From: Spongilla lacustris
Taxonomy: Eukaryota > Porifera > Demospongiae > Spongillida > Spongillidae
Direction of reading: 5' to 3'
NCBI GenBank assembly: GCA_949361645.1
Contig: OX442434.1
Location: 1,025,103 to 1,089,102 of the forward strand
Length of the DNA: 64,000 bases
The number at the start of each line of letters is the position of its first letter. Position 1 is the first letter of the stretch. A model generated the notes under the pieces. The model was not told the DNA's origin. It saw only the letters and a program-made list of their open reading frames with translations, and made no database searches. Shown one piece after another: positions 31,539 to 44,314 of this stretch. Both the position numbers and the translations under genes were made by a program.

Positions 31539-32137
31539 TTACTGGTCACAGATGCAAACTATGATAACGTACCACTCTTTCGCTTTCCAAATCTGCCTTG
31601 TTGGCAACCAAGATCATTGGGAACTCAGACCTGTTGTTTAGTCAAGGTCTACAGTACAGCACACGTTCATAGCCACTTAACTGACCTGTCCTTCACCCTT
31701 AAAATTTGTCTGTAGAACTTGTGGATTTCATCAAAGCTATTCCTGTCAATAATTGAATACACCAGGAGAAATCCCTCTCCCGTGTGCATGTATTGTTCCC
31801 TCATCGCACTGAACTCCTCCTGTCCAGCAGTGTCCAGGACTAAAATAAGACGAGTGGTCACAACCACTCTTCTCTACAGATAAATGACCCTTACTGTCCA
31901 AGACCGCCACTTCGTCATCAATCACACACTGCTTCCGATACGAGTCTTCTATCGTGGGGTCATACTCCTCAACGAAATGACTCTACAGGGAGGATGCAGA
32001 GTGCATTAAATTTCCGATACATGTATACACCTTCCCATACTTGCCTGAATGAACTGAATAGTAAGCGCCGATTTGCCAACTCCACCTCCACCGACCACAA
32101 CCAACTTATACTCGGTTAGGTCTTTGTTGGCCGCCAT
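31197..32137 (-). CDS. Ras-family small GTPase (Ras/M-Ras-like)
   Basis: A membrane-anchored GTP switch. Six exons: 32045-32137, 31895-31982, 31686-31839, 31573-31630, 31397-31438, 31197-31337; 576 nt, 191 residues. It shows the P-loop GGGGVGKS, effector region [12 protein letters not shown] identical to classical Ras, [20 protein letters not shown] and ETSAK, followed by a run of six lysines and a CVIL box. Leucine at the last place predicts geranylgeranylation, and the lysine run gives a K-Ras-like polybasic anchor. [11 protein letters not shown] and FPMILVANK favour M-Ras/R-Ras, while the effector loop favours Ras, so I give no exact symbol. Intron 1 uses a GC donor (CAG|GCAAGT); any GT choice breaks the frame. 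Confidence 0.95.
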
Positions 32138-32522
32138 CTGTATTCATTGAACACATATTTACATCGAATGATGATAGACGGTGGTAAATAAGGCTTTCCA
32201 ACGACACCCCGCTATGCGTTCTTGAGTAAAGCAAGCAAATGTCTCCCAGACTCTTATGTTGTGCATGCACCTACGCTTTGCCCGGGCTGTACGCATACGT
32301 TTATTAGTCGTGCTGCCTCTCATTGAGTGTTAACCCCACTACGCTTCAAACCCCCACCAAACTTTGACAAGGCTTACCAGTTTTATGGCCAATCGCTACT
32401 CCTTAAACACAAATTCGATAGTACTTCCCTACCGTCAGCCAACTAAGGACTATTTATACAAGCAATAAACCAGCGCTAAATTTAGAAACGTCGTCTCAGC
32501 GCATGCGCATTATATAGATTTA

Positions 32523-35045
32523 TCAACGCAAACTCCAATAATTTTTGATTGAGGACATAAATGATGTGTCCGATTTTGTTTCAATGCTGACCCCTTCGTA
32601 ATAATGTTCGAAGTCCTGAGAAAATAAATATAGAAGGCAAGTGAAGTATTGGGTGGGAATAAATATATAAACTTACTCTGTAGCTGACGGTGGTGTCATT
32701 AGTTGAGGGACACAGGCAGTTAAACAAGGCAAACCATGCCTCTTCAGGTGACTTTTTACCCTCAATTACATCCGGATGAGAATGTGGATTAAAGAATTTA
32801 TGCATTTCATCTGAGGAAACTACACCAGTTCTGCGTGAATCCAACTTCTGAAACACCTATAAGTTTATATTGGAAGCAGGTAAAACTAATTAGCATTGTT
32901 TACACATTACCTTGAGGATAAGAGCTTTCCTTTCTTCACTCATCTCTCCTACCAGTGCCTGCACACTGCCATCAAAGTACAGACCTTCACCACTGCAAAT
33001 ACCAGCATTCTTAAGTATAGCCCACATATGCTCAAAGTCCTGATGGGGGAGTAGTCAATCCCTACCACCAACACAACACCTTACTTCATGTGTCAAGCCA
33101 ATGTGAAACGTCCTTAACGCCTGATGGAGCACAGTTTTTCCCACAAAACCTTTCGAGTCAGCAATCTTTTCAAGGTGCCTTCCTAATCCGACCAGAGTCT
33201 TACTAGCACGTCCTTGGAGCCGGCTCCTTAACATGCCTAATTAACAGGGAGCACAATGTATCCAGTCATATCTTCATACCTAGAAATTCTGCCTACATCA
33301 AAGCCACACCTCCCCTATCACCCACCTTGTAGTGTGCGTAGCAAGCCTTCCTCCTTCTCATCCAAATCAGAGGCGGGCTCGTTAATGTATTCTGCCAAAG
33401 CTCGCTGCTCTGCCAAACTTTTCTCTGCAAAACTGCATGCCCAAGAGCAAATGCATTTCACACACAACTCAGCCGGTTACTACTACAACTTACAGTGTTT
33501 GCCTCTTGATGTCCTCATCTATGAATGTTATTCTAATCCCTAATAGACTGTTGCCATCCTTATTAGATAAGGATGGGTGGTCCTTAGCATTGAAATGTAA
33601 GGTGACACCCTTCAAAATACAGGATGTAAGATAAATAGTACTCATAGACTATGGTGCACCTTTTTGATTGAATTGATTTGGTAAGGTTGTCCCTTCTTGC
33701 GTCCAAGCAGATGACAGTATATACCTCTCTGAATTACAGGCAATGCTGACGACCTGGTTAGTAATAACACAATGACACACACACTGCATACAACATGGAC
33801 TGACACACCTTGGACCCAGCTGTCTAAACTCATATATGGCCATGGAGTTGTCAGTGAGAAAGAAATATCCACACAACTTTCTATGAGCATTACGACCATT
33901 CCTTTTAAAGTAATTGAAGCTAACAGCACAGTTATAGTATTACATGCAGGCTCTCACTGGGTGAGTATCCTTGCACCGAATGAAATCCTCTTGGCCAGGG
34001 CTGCCTCAACAGCTCCCTGACCTAGCACCAGGTTACCAACACCTCTCTCCTGCATGGGTAGGGGAGGGGCTGGTGATGTCTCAACCACTTTGCAACGTTC
34101 GTGAGATAGCATCCTTTCTTCTACAAAACTTGCATGGCTCTAGGAGAGGAACAATAACAATGATGGAAGCCAAGACCTCATGTACAGTGTGTAAATGCAG
34201 CTAACCTCAGGTTTGATGGGACACTCCAAGTCCTCAATAGTCTCACAATCCTGGTGAATTGAGGGGGTTCTGTTTTCCGTATCCATCACTGAGTTTCCAA
34301 GGCAGCCACGTAAGGGGGCAGCCATCCCCCAGCTGCATGAACATCACACCAGGTCTCAAAAATATAATAAAGCAATGCAGAGCCATATGGACCTGATGTT
34401 GGATCTCTGAGTGTCATCGGTGGCCAATGGTGGAGGCAATAGTTGCTAAAATGAGAGTACAGGGTGGTACAAATAACATGCAATCATAATATTGACAAAG
34501 AAGGAGCTCACAATAGGCTGCATGGTGTCATCAGGCTCATTAAGATGGCTCAAATCCAGTGGTGAGACACTACAATGCAGCATATTTAGTCATAAGTAGG
34601 CTGGCAGTAGCCATAACTCACCCCTCCGGAGCTTTAGGGCCCACAGTTCTTCTAAACGGCTTCACAGTCATTGCCTACGGTTTGTGTGTAACGGGTAAGG
34701 CACATGCGTGTAAAACGCAGAGAGAGTGCATTGTGTTATTGCGGTACATACCGGCATAACCCCGCTACTAGTAGAAGGGGGAGTGGTCACCTGCTTTTCC
34801 ACCCAAGCTTGCACTTTTTCCACAGGTTTAGTAGAAGCGTACACTTTATTATTCGTTGTTAACCTCATTTGAGCTTGATCAAGGTAGCTGTGTTTCTTGA
34901 CAACGGTGCGCATAGACGGCTGTGCCAGAAAGTCGGAAGAATAAGGCTTTCTTCTCGGGGCATGTGGCGTGCTGCTCGAGCTCAATTGCGAGCTCTCACG
35001 AGACTTTCCAGGCATGGAACTTTTGTTGTAAAGAGCAACAGCCAT
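32523..35045 (-). CDS. CAPS2: Calcyphosin-2-like EF-hand protein
   Basis: Calcyphosin-2 is a calcium-binding protein with C-terminal EF-hands, poorly characterised in function. First exon 34752-35045 (98 codons, basic, serine-rich), then 34622-34674, 34512-34569, a short exon to about 34445, 34206-34332, 34139 downward, and further short exons to 32523. The middle carries GVGNLVLGQGAVEAALAKR and FGARIL, matching a diagnostic CAPS2 block, then YFFLTDNSMAIYEFRQLGP and IYCHLLGRKKGQPY. The C-terminal part has EF-hand-like units: LVGLGRHLEKIADSKG, FQKLDSRRTGVVSSDEMHKF and DFEHYYEGVSIE. Several loops lack ideal acidic residues, so calcium binding may be weak. Ends 172 bp before the next gene on the same strand would start its terminal exon. 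Confidence 0.9.
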
Positions 35046-35216
35046 AGTAGTACGCCTCAATTGCGGACAAGCGGGCGCAACGTTTACCGCCACATTTTTT
35101 TAAAAAGCCATTTCACTCTGTTCGTAACCATAGCAATCATAACGCGCATGCGCAATTATTACAGTACACGGCGAGACCTAAAAATATTATTTTGAGACAT
35201 AATGGTAGAATTGAAA

Positions 35217-38200
35217 CTATCTATAGAGTTTTGAGAAGCTCTTGACGATAGGAGGAAGAGATTGTTGATCCGCACATCTATATCAATGTGAAGAAAATTC
35301 GATATTCATCCTCTATTAACAGTGCACTTACTCTTTGACATCATGAACAAATTTTGCCTTCTGGTCTGGTGAGACATTAATAGTGCTTGAAGAAGGTATG
35401 ACATCGACAGAGGCCTTGAGCATCTGGCACATAGGCTAAAAAGGATGACATGGCATAGCAATGAACAATCACATAGTTTTCAGAATCACTAGAACAACAC
35501 GCACCTCTCTCCCAAACTCTAACAGTTCCCAAAGCACCTCTGTTGATTCAGCCTGCATGTAGGATGGCAGGTGGACGAAACCAGTAACCAATCCTACCAG
35601 AGAATAGAGATTTTATAGTCACCATGACAACCACAAATACACACATACACAACAAACACACCATTCATCAGCAGCTGTCCATTCTGAGCTAAAATGGACT
35701 GCACAGCATGCAGTCTTAACTGCTGCTCTTCAGTTCCCTAGGAGAAGGAACAAATCAAACATGGAGGGCTTCAGAGGCACAATGTACCTGCTCAGCCTCC
35801 GAAGGACAGTGCACAAGGTCCTTGATAAACTTCATAACAGAAGCAAAGGCATCTCTGTGGTGAAGAGTGCAAGCAACCAAGGCACACTGGATCACCATGT
35901 TTGCCACAGGGCTGGAGATAAACGCCAAAGGGTTCTTCTGAAGAAACCTTCAAAGCACATGAAACAGTGGTAACAATCATGAAACCCTTTAAAAGAGCTA
36001 CTTGACAACATATAACAAGGTGTGATATACACTGCAATAAAGAAAAAACCTAACTAAAATACACACACCTGTAGCACAGCCTGAACAGGTCATCCACAGT
36101 GTCTGGATGGTTAATAAGCCCCCCTTCACCACTGAGGATGGGCAGTGTCAGTTCTGTAAACATATGAAGCATCTGCAGCAAGCCCTGGAGGCAAGATGGT
36201 TCAGAGCCAAACTCATCCACGATGATAGAACCCAAGTAGAGAAAACAGGAATGGTGATGGTCTCGATAGATAGACACAGCCTGGTTAAGTCAGAGAAGGG
36301 GAAAAACAAAAGTGAGCTAAAAATGGAGACACAATTTCCGAGACGAAGTTGTCTTTTACCAGTGTTATCATAGGTTCCAGTAGAACAAAAGCTGACTTCT
36401 TCACACACCTGATCATGAATCTTAAGCATCTGTATCAAATAGGAAAATAGGGCATAGCTCTATGATACAATGTATGTGTGTGTGTGTGTATGTGTAGAGG
36501 AAAGCTCACCTGCACGCCCGCTCTATGACCTTCTGATCATGCTTATAGCGTATGCAGATGTCAGAAATGACAGGCCACAGCTGCAGTGTAATGAATAGAA
36601 GGAATAAATCATTGATGTAGTGCGAATGATACATGCAGGCTGCTGTAACCGCGTAACAGGAAACTGCAAGAACTGAATTTTAAAGCACAGTGTCAGTAAA
36701 TAAGTTAGGTACACTGTTGACACACCGGGCGTACTTAAATACAATATATGCCATAACTCCCAAGTGTAGTTGTATGCGTCGCCAGGTTAGCACATTACAC
36801 AAAGGCCAAGAACACCTTTTACAGATACACAACATTGCCACATGGTCTCAAGGGAGGTGTTACTATGGCAACAATGCTGTACCAGGGAGTAAGGGTGCCT
36901 TCAATGGGTAGATACTAGTCCGATGCAACCAAACTGGCATAAACAAGTTAACAACATGCAAACACACAATCTTTCATACACATAACGTGCCTGTTCAACA
37001 CTAAGGGACAGAAAACAGTTCCTGCTTCAAAGTTGAGAACACTACTCCCACACACAATATGTTCACTTGCCGATGGCAATATGTTTAAACAACTGCATAC
37101 CAAGACACGTAACAACTAAGGTGTGGTGGCTATACCTGGCTCTGGTACGAGGCACCACTCATCACCATTAACCATTTAGTATCAAGGTTAAAAAACAGAC
37201 CATAAAAGCTGTATATTTTTAATAACCTTTCCTGACAAGTGGTGAAATGTACACAAGCATCTATCTTATCTTGTGACTACTACCGACTAAGATGACACAA
37301 GGCATCTCATGTAAGGCTGGGCACAAGGCATCTCATGTAAGGCTGGGCACAAGGCATCTCATGTAAGGCTGGGCACAAGGCATCTCATGTAAGGCTGGGC
37401 ACAAGGCATCTCATGTAAGGCTGGGCAACCATGAGGTGATAAGTCGCTTGGAGTTGAAATTGCTCTGCTTCCAAGCAACTACTTCACCTTCACAAAAAAA
37501 ACCTTGCCCAGGCTAAGAAGTAGCTGAGGATTTGCACACACACATGCACACCCACACATGCACACACACACCACACACACACACACACACACATACAACT
37601 ACCAAAAATCATAACGAGCAAGAAAGGATGGCTACCACACCCACAATGCCACACCAACCAACCTCTTGGATAATTAGCTCACAAGGATGTACCGAACCAT
37701 CCTTGACCTCCAGGACACAGCTCCTGAACACAGCAGTAAGCCTGTCCAACCACAGCGTTGGGTCCGAAGGGCTGCCAGACTGGTACCCTTGCGTTTGATG
37801 GGCTATCTGAAGGGTCAAAAAGAATGCTGCAGCAGTAGTTCATATTAACTACTTTACCAATATAAATAGCTGGACCAACACCCCCAAGTCCAATGTACAC
37901 ACATGCACACAGCCACACACCACGAAGGCAAGTACACACATACACACACCAAGGCAGAGTACACACCTCATGTAGGGCTGCATACACATCTCGGAGCAGT
38001 ACACAAGTACACATAACCTCAACCTCACAAAAAGGTACATAATACAAGCACACACACACACACCTATATCTCATGAATACACACACACCTATATCTCATG
38101 AAATACACACACACCTATATCTCATGAATACACACACACTTATATCTCATGAAATACGCACACCTATATCTCATGAAATACACACACACACCTATATCTC

Positions 38201-38263
38201 ATGAAATACTCACACACACACCTATATTTCATGAAATACACACACACACCTATATCTCATGAA

Positions 38264-38304
<41 letters not shown>

Positions 38305-41300
38305 TATCTCATGAAATACACACACACACCCCTCCGCAAACACACACACAACCATACCTCGTGGAGGGGGACTGCTTGGAGCTGACACAGGCTACGAATT
38401 CCAGGAGTGATTTCCTCTGCAGACATGCTGGATACCACCTCAGCAGCTCCTTTGAAACAACCCAACTGTTATTCCTTGTCATGCGACAGGTGGCAAACCC
38501 ATACCTTTCAGCAGCCCCACGATAGCATCATTTGAAAGGCGCAGGTTGTCGGCTGCTTGTATGATCTTATAGTGGGCAGTGAACAAAAGTATGCATTAGT
38601 CCCACAAGATATGCATTAGGCTCAAAAAGCATGCATTAGGCTCAAAACATATGCATTAGAGTCAAAATGTATGCATTAACACTAGGCTCTAAAGTTCAAT
38701 CACATCTACAACAACACACTACGAGATGCGGTTTGGCAATGATTGTGCAATGCTCAACCAGGAAAGAAGGGGTTAAATTATGGCAATGGTGTAGCATACC
38801 TGAAGCAGCAGGTGGAAGTGTGAGGCCATTCTGTTCCGACACTTCTGGCACACACTTTGAACAGCCCTTGCAGCGTAAGTGGCCACCGCTGGAATCTTTA
38901 GCCCCAGCAGCAGGAACACCAGCACTTGGTCTGAGGAAGAGGAGGGGAGCAATATGGCACAATTTCCCGCTGGTGGTAAACACCCCCCCCACCCCCCTAC
39001 AATAAAATAGAGTACCTAAAAGGTCAGGATGAAGGTCGATCCAGTCAACCAGTTCAGCCATTAGTCGCAGCGTGGTTGCCCGTATCGCATAATGCTCATC
39101 TGGTGGGATGGAGAGGAGCACAGGGACAGCGATGGGTAGCACCTGAGATTCATCTCTGAGATGGTTGGAGAGCGAAACAGTACATACATGACTTTACACA
39201 CAAATGTGACTCAATGAATATTCTTCCCACCATACAAACTACCACACTGGTACCTCCACCCTCCTCTTTTGCCTACCATGAGCGCTACTACCATTGCTTA
39301 ACTGGATATCAGTACCTCCCAAGTGAAGTGAAACTTTGTGATGTCCAGATTAACAACTTTGGGACAAAAAAGTGGGACAAAGTTTTTGAAATCTTATTTA
39401 TGTTTATGGCTGGGATTTTAACACATATTGACTTTTCAATTGCATGAATTCTTGCTACCTCCTATTACATTACTTTGGAACAATAGGAGGTAGCGAGAAT
39501 TGGTGCAAATCAAAAGTCCATATGTGTTTATTCATCAATCTACAGAAGGACAAACTTAAGACTCTTTAGCACCTATGGGTAAAAATCCCTGCCAATAAAA
39601 AGGTTTGTCCCACTTTTTGGGATAATTAAGCCTTGGCTGCCAAAAATAGCATCTAAATTGTCCACAATCTGTGCAATGCATTCCACACACGGGTATGTAC
39701 CCACGCGAGTGAGATAGTTTCATTAGCGAGTTCTTTCCATTATAACTGTACCATGTACAATAGATGCATGCAAAAAAAAACAAAACCCCATAATTTACAA
39801 AACGCACACAATCACATGCACGCACACCTACAAACCACAATGCGACTTACGATCTGATGGATGGTGCCACAGCATGCATCACAAAGAGGCAGGCTTCCTT
39901 CATGCTCCACGACGTACCAGGTTTCACAATGGTCGCATACAGCTGTTGTAGAGTGGACCATTAAGGGGTGGTGGGTGGGTGGGTGGGTGGGTGGGCGGGT
40001 GGGGGGGCCAACTTACCTCAGAGAAGATGCTTAAAGACCCCACCAAGTAGACTACATCTCTAAGAAGCTCAACCACATTATTCCTGAACTCAGAGAAGTC
40101 ATCTTTTTCAGGCACGGTTGTCTGTAAGCAACGAGAATGGTTCCACGGCACAAAACCAAAAGTGGGACTGCTTACTGGGGAAGTATCTTCATCCAGTTGG
40201 CAGTGCTTACACAGACCCAGGATCAGCTGATGAATGTAGGGGGAAAATAGAGCCACTACAGACTCGTCATTTAGTTTGAAGAGTTCTTCTGACAAACGAT
40301 ACCAGACATTAAAAGTGATATCGGCAATCTGGCGAATAAACAGGACACATAAACAGAAAAGGTCAAGTACAGAAGAAAGTGCCCACAAAGCATCTGATTA
40401 ACTGAACTGATGAGTTTGAGGTTGCATGTGATCACACATGCATGGGCATGTGATCGCACATGCATGGGCATGTGATCGCACATGCATGGGCATGTGATCG
40501 CACATGCATGGGCATGTGTGATCACACGGCATGGGCATGTGATCACACGTGCATGGGCATGTGTGATCACACGGCATGGGCATGTGATCACACGTGCATG
40601 GGCATGTGTATGTGCATGTGATCACACATGCTTGGGATGTGTACATGCATGTGACCACACAGGCTTGGATGTGATTGTGACCACAGGTGCATGGGATGTG
40701 TATGTGCATGTGGAAGTAACAGCATTACCCACCTCATAGTCAGCATGGCCTACACACATCAGCAAGGTGCAATAGATCTGAAGATCCCCGAGATCTGTGT
40801 TAGGCTGGTGGATCGTATAATAGAGAAAGGACTCCGCCGTTTCAGTGAAGATCCTACACAAGCAGTAAGCCCTACAAAGATCCGTGAATACCAACAAGGA
40901 CTAATAAACAACAATACACACCTGCACAACAATTACAAGAGAGCAACTTTTTTTAAAAGTGCAACACGCAACCACAGCAATTTGTTACTGAAATTCACTG
41001 AATTGTGTTATGTGCTCAGCTCAGTGGCCTCATGTGCTCAGTAAATACTGCCACCAACCACCACATAGTCCATATACAGTACAAGTTACAACACACACAC
41101 CCAGCACATAGCACCCACACCCCATCACATAGCACCCACACCCCCAGCACATAGCACCCACATCCCAGCACATAGCACCCACACCCCCAGCACATAGCAC
41201 CCACACCCCAGCACATAGCACCCACACCCCCAGCACATAGCACCCACACCCCCAGCACATAGCACCCACACCCCAGCACATAGCACCCACACCCCAGCAC

Positions 41301-42256
41301 ACAAACACACACCCCAGCCAATAGCACCCACACCCCCAGCACCCACACCCCAGCACACACCCCCAGCACACACACACACCAGCACACGCCCCCAGCACCC
41401 ACACACACACATGTCACTGTCTTCTGCTTCCACAGCAGCATGAAAAACAGGTTTGAGCTGGTCCACGTAAGTCTTCATAGTCACGGGCAAGGATCCATAC
41501 TTAGTGGCGTCCTCACAGACGTACAATAGGGAACAGATGCAGTCAGTGGCTGCTTCATGCAGCTTGCTGGTGGCCAACATGTGCTAACAAAGCAGTAAGG
41601 ACAAATGGATCAGTAGCACCCACACCTTCCTCCCCCACCCAACCTCCCTCCACCACCTCATCCACCCACTCCACCTCATCAACTATCCCACCCACCCTCA
41701 CTTCCCTCATCCCCACTCCACCCCATCAACTATCCCACCCACCCTCACTTCCCTCATCCATTGTTCATTACCCTTCAACACCCAAACTTTCCTTCTTAGT
41801 GTCTTAGCTGCCCAAATCCAATACCTATGACATCATTTAGGTGCAATGTGCTCACTAATGTCTGAAATGGTGCCTTCAGCAGGTCACTTTGTGCCAGCTT
41901 ATCCGCAGGAAAGTTTCCAAGCTGCACCCAGCTGCCAAGACAGGCAAATACCTTGAAATGGCAAAGGAGAGGAAAAGAAGGGAAAGGAAAGGAAGAAAGT
42001 GGGGAGAAACAGAAGGGAGAGAGGAGAGGAGGGAAGAAAGGAGAGAGACAAATCAAACACCCACATACACACAAACACCCACACACACACACTCAACTTA
42101 CTCTGACATGGATGTCCGCATGGGTTTGGGAATCTGGCAGGGTACTGAGGCAGTTGGCCAGCATGTCCAGCACCAGACCACAGTACTGCCCCAGTATCAC
42201 CTTCCATTCCTCCCTCCTATTGCTACCCAGCCGCAAGGTACGATTTCCAATCTGGT

Positions 42257-42290
<34 letters not shown>

Positions 42291-43366
42291 AGGGGAAAGG
42301 TGGAACATGGTACAGGTGCAGATCACCAGACAAACCTCCTCTGGAAGGATTATCAGGATGTCCAAGAGAACTGATATTGTTGCTATGTCATGCCCGAATC
42401 TGTATGATAATTGGCATAAAGGTCACAATAGCTACTCTAATGCATCCCTTCGTGGTAGACATATCACACAAGCTAGCCCCTCTCCCTCCCCCAACTCCTT
42501 CTCCCTCCATCCCTCTCTGAGATCTCCCTCCATCCCATCCCCAACTCCCTCTCTCCCTCCATCTCTTTCTCTCCATCTCTCTCTACATCTCTTTCCCTCC
42601 ATCCCCTTCTCCCTTACTTCCTCCACCTCTCTCTCTACATCTCTTTCCCTCCATCCCCTTCTCCCTTACTTCCTCCACCTCTCTCTCTCCATCTCTTTCC
42701 CTCCATCCCCTTCTCCCACCTCCCTCTCTCTTACTTCCTCCACCTCTCTCCCCCACCTGTTTATCACATCCATCACGACATCATTCCAACCCGTCATCTG
42801 AAGACTCAAGTCCGCTAGTGCCATGGCCAACTATCAACAAGGGAACCTACTATTGGAAGGCACACACTTCTCCTCTCCTCCCGCCTCGTACCTGTCTGAC
42901 GATGGGAGCCGATGCACCGCAGAGTTCCTTTAAGTGGTGCAGTATGGAATCTCGTAGCGCCTGCACGAGTTCGTCGGGGTCAACAGAGACATGCAGAAAA
43001 GGGCAATGAAGGAAGACCTACAAGGTGCGTCTCTGCAGGGAGCTCTTCGAACGATAGCCTTATCTTTGTTTGCATGGTCTGCGCGGCAAAGTAACTGGTC
43101 TCCGTGTCGCGCTTAAGGAGCAGCAGTTGATCGGCTACTTCCCAAGCATGCACCTGGCAAAAAATAGTGTGTTCACGCGAACTTTAGTCTTACCGCAACA
43201 TGTAAGCGGTAAGTGTATCCCAAAGGGAGTGTGCATTAATTAGACGACTTACCGATGCCTGCAATTTCATTAACCACGCCGACGCTTTCTCTTTTTCGCT
43301 AACATCTTCGTTTCTGTATAGGGCGTCTAATACCTGCAGCACAAGCTCAAGAGCAGGCTTTTCCAT
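35217..43366 (-). CDS. TNPO3: Transportin-3 (importin-beta family, SR-protein import)
   Basis: Transportin-3 carries phosphorylated SR splicing factors into the nucleus with RanGTP. The first exon begins [17 protein letters not shown] (from 43366), followed by [12 protein letters not shown] and [13 protein letters not shown], the importin-beta N-terminal domain. Further exons match along the HEAT array: [93 protein letters not shown]. The last exon ends [10 protein letters not shown], comparable with the human end RDFTRLFR. About twenty exons; I did not fix every boundary. Introns carry many microsatellites and a fold-back element. The start is 177 bp from the SNRPE start on the other strand. 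Confidence 0.96.
37313..37426. repeat. 26-bp tandem repeat x5 in TNPO3 intron
   Basis: Five near-identical copies of GCACAAGGCATCTCATGTAA followed by GGCTGG. Their identity indicates recent expansion. Confidence 0.95.
38055..38330. repeat. Composite CA / 24-30 bp tandem repeat in TNPO3 intron
   Basis: Repeats of CCTATATCTCATGAAATACA separated by variable CA runs. The array lies right after the 5' splice site of the adjoining minus-strand exon, which reads GTATGGTTGTGTGTGTG. Confidence 0.85.
39340..39635. mobile_element. Fold-back MITE in TNPO3 intron
   Basis: Arms are inverted: GGGACAAAAAAGTGGGACAA, GGGATTTTAACACATATTGA and CTTGCTACCTCCTATT on the left are mirrored by AATAGGAGGTAGCGAG, CCATATGTGTTTATTC and TTTGTCCCACTTTTTGGGAT on the right, around a 15-bp loop near 39465. 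Outer ends are diverged and not resolved. No coding capacity. Confidence 0.75.
40425..40705. repeat. GCATGTGATCACACAT minisatellite in TNPO3 intron
   Basis: Units of 21-27 bp mixing GCATGGGCATGTGATC and ACACATGCATGG. Each half is close to a palindrome (TGTGATCACA), so the array can form hairpins. Confidence 0.85.
41085..41412. repeat. CCCACACCCCAGCACATAG minisatellite in TNPO3 intron
   Basis: About fifteen units of 18-20 bp, next to a short CA run. On the transcribed strand the array starts at the donor of the exon encoding [11 protein letters not shown] (GTGTGTGTGTGGGTGCTGGG). Confidence 0.9.
42480..42760. repeat. CT-rich repeat and nearby poly-G in TNPO3 intron
   Basis: Polypyrimidine units such as CATCTCTTTCCCTCCATCCC repeat about six times. 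A ~32-bp G run sits upstream at 42257-42290. Both are intronic. Confidence 0.85.
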
Positions 43367-43543
43367 TGCCTCCTCTGATCAAGTACTGCAAAAACATACG
43401 AATATTAAAAACTATTTTTACAAGTATACGACGTGCGTAACAGCGCGTATAACGAGTAATTTAGTATCAAACGCGCGCGCGTTGGGGTGCTGACTAATTA
43501 GAATACCCTGATTTCGCTGTAGTTTTTGGTAGACTGTTGTAGA
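43367..43543. promoter_or_regulatory. Divergent promoter, TNPO3 / SNRPE
   Basis: 177 bp separate the two start codons. The stretch contains ACGCGCGCGCGTTGG, a local CpG cluster typical of housekeeping promoters, and no TATA box. Function is inferred from position. Confidence 0.6.
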
Positions 43544-44144
43544 ATGGCCTACCGTGCTCAAAAAGTCCAGAAGGTTATGGTCCAACCCATAGTATCCTCA
43601 GACATTGCACGTTTGTATTAGGGTGCATAAATAAGCTGTGCGCATGTGTTGTATATATCCTTGACATTATGCAGAACCTTATATTTCGCTACCTACAAAG
43701 TGTAAGTCACAAAACTTTTGCGTCATCAAAGTAACGGATGCAAATAATCTTTGTTACTCACATATTGCTGCTGCTTTATTTCAGAAATCTAGAGTTCAAG
43801 TGTGGCTCTACGGTCGAACGAACATGAGACTGGAGGGAGTCGTCATTGTGAGTGGTTCCCCTTTCACATTCCAAATGCTCGGTGTCACTTCGCCGCCCTC
43901 TGTCCACAGGGCTTTGACGAGTTTATGAACATCGTCATGGATGATGCTGAAGAGGTTTTCGTCAAAACAGATGCGAGGAAACAAATAGGTGCGTTTATTT
44001 TTCCAACGTTGATGCATAGTAATAACCCGTATCCTATGCATTTTTTGTTAACACACAAAATCAGGACGTATTCTTCTAAGAGGGGATAACATCACATTAA
44101 TCATGCAGGCCGGTGGCAGTGGCAACGCTGCGGACAAACAATAA
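43544..44144 (+). CDS. SNRPE: Small nuclear ribonucleoprotein E (Sm core)
   Basis: SmE is one of seven Sm proteins forming the ring on spliceosomal snRNAs. Five exons: 43544-43591, 43675-43701, 43785-43847, 43910-43988, 44065-44144; 297 nt, 98 residues (human 92). [24 protein letters not shown] and [20 protein letters not shown] form Sm1, and [18 protein letters not shown] forms Sm2 with the RGDN motif. The position usually E/K (WLYEQ) is GR here. The extra residues are a glycine/alanine tail ([11 protein letters not shown]). The stop lies inside an AATAAA hexamer at 44141-44146. Confidence 0.97.
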
Positions 44145-44314
44145 ACTTCTCTACACCTTTGTGTTCTGTGTCATCTCCTTGTTGACAACCTTTTTTGATC
44201 ATGTTAAAACTGTTTAGATCAACTTCCTTTATATAGGCTTCTGATCGGATTTTATTAAAATTTTGTACCAGCATAGGTCTGTCTGATGTGGATTACAATG
44301 CATCATGACTCTTT

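Noticed and set aside
39446..39496. Hairpin as a transcription terminator or structural RNA
   Set aside because: The stem is the centre of a longer inverted repeat of MITE type within an intron; bacterial-style terminators do not apply here.
40398..40709. Cys/His-rich frame with HAHA and CDHMP units, resembling zinc fingers
   Set aside because: Translation of the GCATGTGATCACAC minisatellite in a TNPO3 intron.
41016..41580. Frames rich in GVWVLCAG repeats
   Set aside because: They read through the intronic CCCCAGCACATAG array; only the part encoding [15 protein letters not shown] to EAEDSDM is a TNPO3 exon.
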